A stretch of DNA of 64,000 nt from Chrysopilus asiliformis. Its lineage: Eukaryota > Arthropoda > Insecta > Diptera > Rhagionidae. The notes under the pieces were generated by a model. That model was not told where the DNA came from, did not search any database, and saw only the letters and a program-made list of their open reading frames with translations. The stretch lies in NCBI GenBank assembly GCA_964034945.1, contig OZ035962.1:112008234-112072233 (forward strand). Direction: 5' to 3'. Below are positions 21,601 to 31,249 of this stretch, piece by piece. A program made the position numbers and the translations under genes. The stretch's first letter is position 1. Every line of letters begins with the position of its first letter.

Positions 21601-24600
21601 TCAGAGCTTCAAATCCTTTCCGTGGAAAACTCCGATTTTCTTTCCTTGCAAATCTTCCAGTTCATACATATTATTCCCTATTGTTTTACAGATGCGAGCT
21701 TTCAAAAACTTAGGGCATAATTTCGCGTTTATTTGTTTCGATTTGTCACTTAAGACGAAGTTGCGGCGAAAAACTTCTTGACCCAGAGAAAACGATCTGT
21801 TTCGAGAACGAAGATTGTAAGATTTTGAATTTTTGAGATAAGCTTGGTGTAAATTATCTTTTATTTTGCTCCTTAAAAGCTCTAACTTATCGGCTTGATT
21901 GAGCAATTCGATTTCGGGGTCCTGTAATAATTTTAATCGTTTGGCTAAAGGATAATTACTCCCATGAGTGATCATGTTGCAGCCAAATAAAGCATAAAAA
22001 GGAGTCGTACCAATTGCGGAATGTCTTGCGGTTCTAATAGCACATTCGATTTCTCCCAGGTGTATATCCCAAGATTTTTGCTCGTTTTTGATAGTGGCAC
22101 GGATAGCACTAAGGACAGTTTGATTAACCCGTTCAGAAGCGTTGGATTGAGGGCTGTAGTTAGCTGTTTTAATATGTTTCACCCCGTATTTGTTTAACAA
22201 TGTTTGAAATTCTTTTGAGCAAAACTGTTTGCCATTATCCGAATGGACAAACTGCGGAACTCCAAACTTGTTGAAAATTTCAACTTCCAGAAAACGGATT
22301 ACGTTTTGAGAAATGGCCTGTCTCATAGCTTTTAAAAAGACGAATTTCGTTAGGTGGTCAAGCACAATGAAAATGAAAGAATTTCCCTGTTTCGTACGAG
22401 GATACGGACCTAAAAAGTCTATATAAACTTTTTGGAACGGTCTATCTATAATCGTTTCAGATCCCATACTTGGACGTAAAACAGTATTAGGTGGTTTTAT
22501 TTCCTTACATTTTGAACAATTTGCTACGTAGTCGCGAATTTGGGTAACCATGTTAGGCCAGAAATAATGTTGACGAATTCTTGCTAATGTTTTTCCAACT
22601 CCGCCATGTGAAGCTTGTGGAGGTTCATGGGCTTGGGTAATTAAGGAGTACGTCAATCCCGAAGGAATCCATAACTTCCATGCGAATTCTTCCATTTGTA
22701 CGTCGCCGTTGTAAGGTATAGTACGTTTATATATGTAATCATCGACTATTTTAAGGTCAGGTAATCTTTCTTGGTTATTTTTGATGGTTTCAATCAACTC
22801 TTCGTATTCTTTCGCCTTAAAGTCACTCGATTCGAGATCTACCGTGAGCATTGGACTTTCGAGAGAAATACCGTCCATATGACATCGAGATAACGTATCG
22901 GCCACTACATTTTGTGAACCCTTTCGGTGCTCAATTTTGAAACTGTACCCTTGGAGTTTCAAACTCCATCTGGCTAAACGGCCTCCAAGATCGCGTAAGC
23001 TCATAAGCCATTTTAAGCTTGCGTGATCGGTTATCACTGTAAATGGCAAGCCTTCAATATAGGGTCTAAACTTGTGGATAGCCATCACCGCGGCCAAGCA
23101 CTCTTTTTCCGTCACACTATAGTTTTGTTCAGCTTTACTCAGTTTTTTCGAAATATAAGATATAACTCTTTCGCTATTGTTCTTGTCTAATTGGTACAGT
23201 ACAGCACCAATACCAGTGGATGAGGCATCGCACTGCACGAAGAACTCTTTAGCAAAATTCGGGTGAGTTAACACAGGTGACGAACAAAGGGCGGTTTTCA
23301 AAGCTTCGAACGATATTTTAGCTTCTGGGGTGAAAACAAAGGATTTCGGACGTTTCAATGTGTCTGTAAGGGGTGAAGCGATTGTTGCAAAATTTTTAAT
23401 GAATTTTCGATACCAGCCACATAATCCTAAAAAGCGTCGGACTTGGCGGACAGTTCGAGGTATCGGAAAATCATTAATTGCTGAAACTTTTGCAGGGTCG
23501 GTTTTTAACTCTCCTCCCCCTATAATATAGCCTAAATACCGAAGTTCTTTTACGCAGAATCTTGACTTTTTCGTATTGATCGTGAGGTTTGCTTTTCTAA
23601 GACATTCTGCCACTTCTTCAAGAAGTTTTAAATGTGTATCAAAGTCTGGAGCTACTACTAAAAGGTCGTCTAGATAAACGAAGACTCGTTCTCGCAATCT
23701 GGAAGGGATTACCTTGTCCATTAACCTGCATAGCCTCTGCGGGCTGTTACATAGGCCAAAACACATAACTGTGAACTGGTATAATGGCCTACCAGGGACT
23801 GTGAAAGCTGTTTTAGGCCGACTCTGCCTCTCCAGCGGTATCTGCCAGAAAGCGTCCTTCAAGTCAATACTACTAATGTATTTGGTATCTTGAAGTCGGC
23901 TTAGCAGCCCCTCTATATGAGGAGGAGGATACGCGTCTTTTACAGTAAGGTTGTTGACCTTACGGGAATCAAGGCATAATCGGTTTTTCCCAGGTTTCCT
24001 TACTAGGACAACCGGGCTACTCCACGGACTGTTGGATTCTTCGATTACCCCGAGACGCAGCATCCGATCCACCTCCTCATATAGAGGGGTTTGGACCGCT
24101 GGAGAGACAGGGTAATACTTCTGTTTTACAGGAGCAGAGTCTCCAGTGTCAATGACATGTTCCTCTAAACTAGTACGGCCTAGACCAAACTTAGTTGAAC
24201 ATAGAAATTTCGCTTGCACTGCCTCAAGCTGGGATCTTTGTGAAGGATTTAAATTATGTAGTGTAGGGTCAATGGTTTCTGAATCTTCGCTCATTGCGGA
24301 AATTACTTGAGGTGCAATAGCAAAACGTCGCCAAAAATCTACACCTAAATATAAATTTTGCTCAAGGCCAGGGATTAAATAAAGTTCCATTTGATGACTT
24401 TCATTTTTGTACGTTACTTCGACTCTTATTTTGCCAACTATTTCTTGGCTCCTGCCGTCTGCAGTGTGAACTCGAGATGAATATTTAGTGACAGGTAGAT
24501 TTAGTTCATTTGCTAGTTCCATGCATCCTTTTCCTAGGCAAGATATACTGGCTCCACTGTCTAACAAACCAGTTAGCTCAATATTAGCTAATTTTATTTT

Positions 24601-24897
24601 AGCATAAGGTCTGAAATCATAGTTGGAATCAAAGATGGCACTGGCAATCAACTTCCGGGCAGTTTTGCGTGCAGCAAATCTCTGTCTGGTTTTAAGAATT
24701 TTACTCGATACAAGTGAAGGACCATTAAAGATTCTGTGACGTATTTTATTATACTCAATTAAACGGATATGATATGGTTTGGAGGGATGTAAACTGGGGT
24801 ATTTTGGTTCAGAAATATTGGCTTCGGATTCTACAATTTTGACATTATTTTTATTATTAACTATTTCCGGTAAAGACGAACTATCGGAACGAGACAT
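21601..24897 (-). CDS. pol: Pol polyprotein: protease, reverse transcriptase, RNase H, integrase
   Basis: The 1098-residue frame is uninterrupted. An aspartic protease carries LLDSGAS at 111-117 (Asp113). The reverse transcriptase has its first metal-binding Asp345 in SSIDLKDAF and YLDD at 408-411. RNase H carries Asp557, Glu599 (TEKE), Asp624 and Asp667. The integrase zinc module has His757, His764, Cys794 and Cys797. The integrase core has Asp827, Asp887 and Glu922, with 34 residues between the last two. The C-terminus (about 1060-1098) resembles a GPY/F module without the GPY residues. The ATG overlaps the gag stop as TAATG. The pol frame is also open 24 codons upstream of that ATG (to a TAA at 24970-24972), so minus-one frameshifting is an alternative to reinitiation. 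All catalytic residues are present, so the element is probably functional. Confidence 0.97.
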   Translation of the reverse strand: MSRSDSSSLPEIVNNKNNVKIVESEANISEPKYPSLHPSKPYHIRLIEYNKIRHRIFNGPSLVSSKILKTRQRFAARKTARKLIASAIFDSNYDFRPYAKIKLANIELTGLLDSGASISCLGKGCMELANELNLPVTKYSSRVHTADGRSQEIVGKIRVEVTYKNESHQMELYLIPGLEQNLYLGVDFWRRFAIAPQVISAMSEDSETIDPTLHNLNPSQRSQLEAVQAKFLCSTKFGLGRTSLEEHVIDTGDSAPVKQKYYPVSPAVQTPLYEEVDRMLRLGVIEESNSPWSSPVVLVRKPGKNRLCLDSRKVNNLTVKDAYPPPHIEGLLSRLQDTKYISSIDLKDAFWQIPLERQSRPKTAFTVPGRPLYQFTVMCFGLCNSPQRLCRLMDKVIPSRLRERVFVYLDDLLVVAPDFDTHLKLLEEVAECLRKANLTINTKKSRFCVKELRYLGYIIGGGELKTDPAKVSAINDFPIPRTVRQVRRFLGLCGWYRKFIKNFATIASPLTDTLKRPKSFVFTPEAKISFEALKTALCSSPVLTHPNFAKEFFVQCDASSTGIGAVLYQLDKNNSERVISYISKKLSKAEQNYSVTEKECLAAVMAIHKFRPYIEGLPFTVITDHASLKWLMSLRDLGGRLARWSLKLQGYSFKIEHRKGSQNVVADTLSRCHMDGISLESPMLTVDLESSDFKAKEYEELIETIKNNQERLPDLKIVDDYIYKRTIPYNGDVQMEEFAWKLWIPSGLTYSLITQAHEPPQASHGGVGKTLARIRQHYFWPNMVTQIRDYVANCSKCKEIKPPNTVLRPSMGSETIIDRPFQKVYIDFLGPYPRTKQGNSFIFIVLDHLTKFVFLKAMRQAISQNVIRFLEVEIFNKFGVPQFVHSDNGKQFCSKEFQTLLNKYGVKHIKTANYSPQSNASERVNQTVLSAIRATIKNEQKSWDIHLGEIECAIRTARHSAIGTTPFYALFGCNMITHGSNYPLAKRLKLLQDPEIELLNQADKLELLRSKIKDNLHQAYLKNSKSYNLRSRNRSFSLGQEVFRRNFVLSDKSKQINAKLCPKFLKARICKTIGNNMYELEDLQGKKIGVFHGKDLKL

Positions 24898-26795
24898 TAT
24901 TCTTTTTGGTTTTGGGTCGAACGTGATGGACCCGGGTTCGACATCACGTTCTGTCGAGAGTTTTCCGGTTTACACTTCTTACAAAATTTAGAGTAAGTAT
25001 TTTCCGCACCACAGCGGTAACAAAATATATTACGGGGTTCAGTACAATCTATGTAAATATGACCTTTTTCCTTACAGTTCCAACAGATTATCTCATTTCT
25101 CGCGGAATTGATCGGACGATTGGACACGGCTTCTACCACAGGATTATCATATTCGCCACCTAAATCTGGGCTATTGAAATCTAACTCGTTTACGTTATAT
25201 TTAGAGGAATTCGGTTTTGTGGCCATTAATGCGCGAGATCGGGCTGGATCCAAATGGGGAAAAGCGTTTTCAGTCGTCCTGCACGCTTCACGCAACTGGT
25301 CCAGTGTATAAATCGTCATGGGATATATGTAACGATTTAACCAAGGCTTGAGATTTTTTTTGATTATGCTGATTAATTGTACGTCCGCTAGCGGAACGCG
25401 CATCTGATTTCGTATACGAATGACGGATGTATAAAACTCTTCGAAAGACTCATGGTTTTGTTGCCTTTTCTCTAACAGTTTACTAATTATTTCAAGATCA
25501 CTCTCAGTAGACTTAAATTGTCTTAAGAGAGCATCCCTTAATTCAGGCCAGTTGGGACGAGGCTGACGTCGCAAAAATTGCCAGAGCCACTCACGAGCTA
25601 AGCCCGTCATAAAAAAATGGAAATTTTTAATTACATCTGCCCAAGACGTATTGTAGCTATTTTTCAAAAACTCAACCTGGAAGATGAAGTCTTCAACAGA
25701 TTGTGACTCTCCATTGAATTTAAGGCCCCATTTTTCTATTCTACTCTGGTAGCCTTGTGAGGAATATGAATTTCGTTGATTGTTAGATGTAGGTAAAAAT
25801 TGTGTGGCATAATTCGAAGGTTCTGGAAACTGATAATTCTGGGGTTGAGAAAATTGTGAATTTTGCGGTGGAGGAAACTGATAATTTTGCGAGGGCGGAA
25901 ATCGATAATCTTCTGAAGAAGGATATTGATATTGTGAGTTTAAATTTGGAATAGACCGTTGGGTGGGCAAAAAATTCTGATTTTGATTTGCATTTGTAGA
26001 ATATGGTGGGAAATTTAAATTTGAACTTGCATTTAAATGAGAAGGTTGACGAAGGGGTGGGGATACATAAGCTGGATTTGAATGGGCTAAAGTTTGTGTG
26101 GAATTAGTCGGTAATGGTCTAAGATTTTCTTCCGTCTGTCTACTCAAAGGTAATCTGTCGGCTAAAACTTGTTCGACACAAGTTCGAACTTCTTCCTGAA
26201 TAGTGGTAGTAATGGAATTCATAATCGTTGTTTGCGTCAAACCAACAGAAGCTCTTAAAGTTTCTTCTAGAAATTTTTTTAGTTCTGACATATCAAAGGT
26301 TTTTACCTTGTTTGGGTCTGGTCTAGATGCAGTTGCTCTATTAGCAAAATTGCTACTAGGTCGAGTAGAAGTAAACAAACTAGAATCGATCTGAAGTCCT
26401 GTAGTTCTTGTTGTATCCTGGTTATAGACAGAGTTTCTTCCAGGTAATTGCAAAATAGGAATATTGCTATCTTTTAAATTTTGTGATGTCGTAATCGTAA
26501 TATCGGGAGTTGTCGTAACAAAATCTCTACTTGTGGCTTGAGCCTCCAAGGACATAGCTCCTTGAGCAGAATCATCAAGGCGATGATCAGATTGAGTCAC
26601 ATGAGTAGAGTCCGAGTGGGTAACAGAAGGTGAAGGGTGTTCCGGTGTTTGGTCAGTTACAATAGACCCTGTGGTTTTAGGTGGACTATGACGTACAGGT
26701 GTCATGGTAGAAGGAATGGTAAATTGACTGTGTAACCTTGCCTGGCTTCGAGTAATTCGTGGACTAAAATCTTTGGATGGCTTATTTTTAACCAT
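24897..26795 (-). CDS. gag: Gag polyprotein with zinc knuckles
   Basis: The frame is 632 residues. Residues 1-165 are Ser/Thr/Pro-rich and probably disordered. About 220-350 is Pro/Gln/Asn-rich with repeated QNYQFP-like units. About 355-515 has the pattern of a retrotransposon capsid domain (KFNGESQSVEDFIFQVE, then WLWQFLRR). The nucleocapsid has a CCHC knuckle at Cys571, Cys574, His579, Cys584, then a second, degenerate one at Cys592, Cys595, Thr600, Cys605, in which Thr replaces His, followed by Cys608. Gag would coat the RNA and form the particle. The start was chosen as the first ATG of the open frame, 762 bases downstream of the primer-binding site. The stop overlaps the pol start. Confidence 0.95.
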   Translation of the reverse strand: MVKNKPSKDFSPRITRSQARLHSQFTIPSTMTPVRHSPPKTTGSIVTDQTPEHPSPSVTHSDSTHVTQSDHRLDDSAQGAMSLEAQATSRDFVTTTPDITITTSQNLKDSNIPILQLPGRNSVYNQDTTRTTGLQIDSSLFTSTRPSSNFANRATASRPDPNKVKTFDMSELKKFLEETLRASVGLTQTTIMNSITTTIQEEVRTCVEQVLADRLPLSRQTEENLRPLPTNSTQTLAHSNPAYVSPPLRQPSHLNASSNLNFPPYSTNANQNQNFLPTQRSIPNLNSQYQYPSSEDYRFPPSQNYQFPPPQNSQFSQPQNYQFPEPSNYATQFLPTSNNQRNSYSSQGYQSRIEKWGLKFNGESQSVEDFIFQVEFLKNSYNTSWADVIKNFHFFMTGLAREWLWQFLRRQPRPNWPELRDALLRQFKSTESDLEIISKLLEKRQQNHESFEEFYTSVIRIRNQMRVPLADVQLISIIKKNLKPWLNRYIYPMTIYTLDQLREACRTTENAFPHLDPARSRALMATKPNSSKYNVNELDFNSPDLGGEYDNPVVEAVSNRPINSARNEIICWNCKEKGHIYIDCTEPRNIFCYRCGAENTYSKFCKKCKPENSRQNVMSNPGPSRSTQNQKE

Positions 26796-27544
26796 TAACT
26801 TTAAATATCTAAGATGCTAGAGCTACTAAAGTCTAGGATATTTTCTTATAGATTTTCTTTTTCAATTTCATACTATGAAGGTGAGTGCGATGGATGAGGG
26901 ACAACAGATGAAACTGGTGTTATATTATCAACAGCTCATTTGATTGACAAACCAAAAATTTGACTTTAAATGTATAAAAGGAAAAAAAAATTTGGAAAAA
27001 AAACGTTACAATGGGAATTTTAATGACGGTTTAGAGAAAAAACTTTCTAAATAATTTGCTGGTGTTACAAATAGTTTCTGTTTCTTGCTGATTGTTTTCT
27101 TTGTTTTTTTTTTTTTGTTTGAAAAAAAAATATGATGAACTATCGATTTGGCAGCGCGAAATATTCTGCTCTGAAGCTATATATCTCGGGTCACAAATAA
27201 TAGTCACCAATTCACGATTAATGTTTTATTTCAAAACAGTATAGAAAAAAATTACTTCGATTTCCATTAACGAAAGTTGCAAGCGCAACGCGACTTGAAA
27301 ATTTAATCAAATCGGGACGAATTGCATCTTATTTGCAACGGAAATCTGACTGCAAGATTTAGAGCTGAGCTTTTCCATCACATCAAATATTTGAGTGGCA
27401 ACGCGAAGACATCCTGTTCTACAACTACATGCTCCGGGACTCACACAGATATTGATGGATTTACAAAACTCAACTATCGTGAGCAAAAAAGTTTCGGAAA
27501 ATTTGAATAAAATATTGTAGTTTGTCCGTTAAGGACAAAGTGCT
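26796..27544 (-). other. 5' untranslated leader of the retrotransposon
   Basis: About 750 bases separate the primer-binding site from gag. The leader has a T-run facing an A-run near 27106-27130 and two loosely similar stretches, gcagcgcgaaatattctgct (about 27152) and ggcaacgcgaagacatcctg (about 27397), which may be an old internal repeat or RNA structure. Packaging and dimerisation signals would be expected here, but none can be identified by eye. Confidence 0.6.
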
Positions 27545-27557
27545 ACGTTGGGCGCCA
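27545..27557 (-). promoter_or_regulatory. Primer-binding site, tRNA-Lys(CUU)
   Basis: On the minus strand, three bases (TAA) after the end of the 5' LTR, TGGCGCCCAACGT is complementary to the last 13 bases (including CCA) of insect tRNA-Lys(CUU). The match weakens after that. This defines minus-strand primer choice and confirms the element's orientation. Confidence 0.85.
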
Positions 27558-27560
27558 TTA

Positions 27561-30009
27561 TGTAGCCTCCAAGTGGTGGGTAAATTCGGGTGTTCTTGAA
27601 CAGGATGGTAGGTAACTTTCTTACGGCCTAGCTCATCGGATGGTCGTGGTATCTTTCCTGCAATTGAACCCCTTGGTCGCTACATAAAATTTGTACCTAC
27701 CAGGTTCTTCATATTAAAAGAGGGGGACAGGGATAGGAAAGGCTGAAATGGGGAAAATAGTTGTCAATCATTAGGCTTACTAATCTATACCAGACGATAG
27801 ATTAGCAACGAAGTCATCTCTTCCGTTTTCATGTCCGACACTCTCGCACTCACCATACTCACGAAAATTAAAGATTGAATTTCATCTTATAAACTTTTAT
27901 TGAAATGCACTGCATCTTATTAGATACTCGATAGTTATGTGAAACAACAATTGTAATAATATAAAGACTAGGTTTAATCGATGAATCTTAAAGATATCAA
28001 ATAATAATAACATGCAAAAATATTTTACCATAAATTTTGAAAAAAATAATACATAAAAACTATCACCACTTTGGCCACGTTTAGATAAAACAATAATTTT
28101 TGTTTTAACACTTTAAAAATTTTAAATATATCGTTGTGTACACAGGGGGCCCCATTTGTCTACAACTGCTCAATCGCGTAACTCTTTTGAGCACGTGTAA
28201 ATGAACTTTTGCAAGGTGGCTGCCGTTCACAAAATGTAGACAAATTTTTAATTAAATTACACTACTGGATTTTAGAATAAGTTTTATGTGATTCTCTTAA
28301 ATATAACCTTTTAAAATTTTAACTCTAGTCTTAAGAATTTTAGCAAGCAATTTTAATATTTTTATCAATTAGTTAATAGAAATAAATTAGACATAATTTT
28401 AACATTAGGATAAGATCGCGAAAATATCGAATTTCTAATGAATTCGCTGATGAATCCGCCGAATTCTAAGGGGGTTAATGAATCTCGGGCCGGATATACT
28501 GCCGATTAACTTTTGGCACGTGGCTAATCGAGATTACTCAATTTAGCATCGGATTTTGCGAAAATTTAAAGATAACCTTACTTGTTCGATGTGCAAAATG
28601 AGGTTTAAACCCGTGGTCCGTGAGGAAATCTTGGATTTCACTCGGAAATTCTGCTACTCTCGATCTACCAAAACGAGGTTCCGGATTTTCCTTCCGTTGA
28701 AACTCCTCAGTTGTATGATCTGGAGAGGGCCAAGCGTTTTCCAAAATGAAAATCCTGGTAATTTCAGGTACAAAATCGGGACGCAATGAGTTCCAAATTG
28801 AAGATTTCTTCTCTAAAGCCACGAGATTACCTTCTCGGGCACGGGGATATCCTGCTGGAAATTCAGCAACCCCCTTTTTTTTAAGAAGGTAAAAAAATTT
28901 CGTTGATCCTTAAATTTTCGTAAGAAAGTTTAATAAAACGACTCAACAGAGATTATAATAAATACCTTAAACTCGGTATCTCCTATTTAATCACTTAAAA
29001 AAATTTTAACTATAAAATTAAAGGATTAATGTGAAAACACATTTCTTCGAGGCGACTATAATAAGAAAAATTACTCCGTCATGTCGAAATTGTCATATCC
29101 GGGTAAGTTTTAGCGGAAATTCCTCCATTTTTTATCATGGTGGAAAATCCGGCGGAAATAGGTTAAAATTAGTTTGACAGTCAAAGAAAATCTTTAAATG
29201 TCAAAGTTCTAATTTTTTTGCGAAGTGTGTTACTACAGGTGGTTTTACGTATGGGTGAGTAGAAATACAAAAAGACAGAATCATTTATACTATGATATTT
29301 AATAGATTTACAGAATCCTTCTTTTGCAGACACCAGACTGGAAGAGGAGAAATTGTGGTCGAAGATCATCTAATACCATCAAGACGATATGGAAGTCTAC
29401 GTTTGATAAACAGATAAGTATAATTCTGTATTTCTTTTATAAGTATTTTGTGATCTAGCCACTGTTATTCTCAGTACTTTATCGGTTTGACGCGATCAGT
29501 TATTATTGCTGTGAGAATGTTTACTTTTATTTCTGCAGTAAGTCTAATAAACGGTCGTGAAATTATTAACCATTGCCGCAAAATGCAAAAAGTGCAATAT
29601 TGATTTTATTTATTAGTAAAATTAGTTAACGTGAAGTCTTAGAAGCATGATTTGTTATTTGTGGAATGATGTTTTGTGTTTTACTCATGGATTTACTTTG
29701 TGACGTCTTGGCTATTGTTTTTGTTTGAAATTTAAATATCATTATCGATTTTTAATTCTTGTTTTAAATTTTTAGGTGTAATTAAACTGCAAACTATGAA
29801 AATGGATACATCGGTGAAGAATTATGGAAAATTTTTGAAGGCCAACTGCAATATAATTGATCCACGATGGATTCTTTCTGACAGGTGGAATTTTCTCATC
29901 GAATCTGTCAATTCGTCAGACCGTACCGAGGGGAGTAATTATTAAATAATTTCATAAAGTGCATATTTCGGCTGAAAATTTAACTTTTCTTTTCTAGGTG
30001 GCTGCGACA
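27561..30009 (-). repeat. 5' LTR of the retrotransposon
   Basis: This is a direct repeat of 18881-21329 at offset 8680. It should contain the promoter of the gag-pol RNA, but no TATA box or initiator can be assigned with confidence. It carries the same antisense splice-site series (candidate exons at 29081, 29239, 29330 and 29776), with the final exon interrupted by host DNA after 30009. Confidence 0.97.
28538..28822 (-). CDS. 94-codon sense-strand frame inside the 5' LTR
   Basis: This is the same frame as at 19858-20142. In this LTR it lies upstream of gag, so it would be translated only if transcription starts above it. Function unknown. Confidence 0.15.
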   Translation of the reverse strand: MALEKKSSIWNSLRPDFVPEITRIFILENAWPSPDHTTEEFQRKENPEPRFGRSRVAEFPSEIQDFLTDHGFKPHFAHRTSKVIFKFSQNPMLN

Positions 30010-30013
30010 ACCC
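30010..30013. repeat. Target-site duplication ACCC, right
   Basis: Partner of 18877-18880. Directly after it the host sequence continues as actaatacag. Confidence 0.9.
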
Positions 30014-30476
30014 ACTAATACAGAAACACAACAAACTCGCAAATATCGACACCACGGTCACCGTTAGGATTGGTGGGAATAAGAAAACCGGAAAGTTTTA
30101 TGAAATTCTTGAATTGAAAAACTTTTTTATGGACAAACAAAAGTCCAAATCCGTGTCCTGTAGTCCTGTGTGACAGTAGAGGGAGGTCAAAAGGAAGAAC
30201 CATGAAATTTTTATGACTACGAAATTTCATTGCCTTTCACACTAAAACTTGTGATAAAATTTTCTTTTCCTTCGCCGTTCCGATGGTAAATTCAAGTGAT
30301 TTTTCTTTTCTGTTTTCCTGTTTTTTTCCATTAAATTGACTATCGAAGAGTTATTTTAAGGATTTCATTTGTGGCTTAAGGTTCATGCAAATAGCTTAAT
30401 ATAAATATCAGTTACGCCCATTCGATCGATTTAAGCATGAATCCTGCGGAGTCAAATTGAATTGCATTTCATATCA
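30014..30476. other. Host spacer between retrotransposon and hAT element
   Basis: No repeat or gene is recognised. This sequence joins to 18876 in the pre-insertion allele. Confidence 0.5.
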
Positions 30477-30484
30477 CTTATAAT

Positions 30485-31241
30485 TAGGGTGACCATACAT
30501 TCCGGAATAAGCGGAAAAGTTCCGGATGCATCTTGTTGTTCCGGCATCCCGGAAACTAAACTTCTGTCCCAATTTAGTATTAAAATTTACCAAAAGTTAG
30601 AAAACACAATCACTAAATATGCTCCACCTCGGCTGATGCTTGCTGTTTTTTCCATTTTTCGTCTGCAGCGCCTGTTTTCGACGATTTTCGACAAATGGCG
30701 TAAGGTTTTGGCCTGCGGTGCATTTCTCTTTACTGGTATTTTTACGATTTCCATTGCCATACCCAAGTAACAATTTGAGGTTACATTCCGGTTAAGAAAC
30801 GTATTTGAAACCATAGTAACAAAACTCAAAAGTTTCATATTTGGTTTCTGTAACCTTTCAGAAACGCTTCAGAAACGTTTCAGAAACCCCCATTTAGAAG
30901 CTGGTTTCAAAATACCCGTTTTTGGCGGGTTTATTTGGAAACCATCTAAACTAAAATGTAACAAAATTGTAACCTAAATTGAATTTTTTTTTGTAACCAT
31001 GGTTACAAATTGTTTCTTGGGTTATAAATGGAACATAAAGAGCGCAAGAAATAGATTTTAAATAATTAAAATGCGCCGCATTCTCTTAAAAAATTTTTTT
31101 TCCTTGACTTTCGTTCAAATTAAATTTTGTTTTCTCTTAAAAATATTTGCTGTTTAATTGGTGTTCCGTTTCAGCCATGCAGCGACATCCCCCTCGCTCA
31201 ACCAGGGTCCAGGGTTGACCCCAAAAAATTTGGTCACCCCA
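30485..31241 (+). mobile_element. Non-autonomous hAT-type element with 8-bp target duplication
   Basis: The termini are TAGGGTGACCA and the complement of TGGGGTGACCA, flanked by identical CTTATAAT octamers at 30477-30484 and 31242-31249. Eight-base duplications and this terminal sequence type are characteristic of hAT transposons. At 757 bases it is too short for a transposase, and no hAT domain is seen in the frame covering 30462-30770. It contains a nested palindromic element at 30762-31021, so its own length was about 500 bases. Confidence 0.85.
30762..31021 (+). mobile_element. 260-bp MITE nested in the hAT element
   Basis: Its inverted termini are CCCAAGTAACAATTTG and the complement of CCCAAGAAACAATTTG. 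The interior is full of GAAAC, GTTTC and GTAAC words in both orientations. No clear target duplication was found (flanks ATA and TTA). Superfamily unassigned. Confidence 0.6.
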
Positions 31242-31249
31242 CTTATAAT

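Larger units (their letters stand above)
18881..30009 (-). mobile_element. Complete Ty3/gypsy-type LTR retrotransposon, Osvaldo/Ulysses-like
   Basis: The 11.1-kb element has two 2449-bp direct repeats beginning TGTAGCC and ending GCGACA on the plus strand, an ACCC target duplication, a tRNA-Lys primer-binding site and intact gag and pol on the minus strand. Comparison of the repeats by eye found one substitution (C at 19951, T at 28631), so insertion was very recent. Protease, reverse transcriptase, RNase H, integrase is the Ty3/gypsy order. The large LTRs, tRNA-Lys priming, separate gag and pol frames and a gag with a CCHC knuckle followed by a degenerate second knuckle recall the Osvaldo/Ulysses lineage of Drosophila. 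That lineage assignment is from memory of the group and not from a tree. No sense-strand env is present. Confidence 0.97.
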
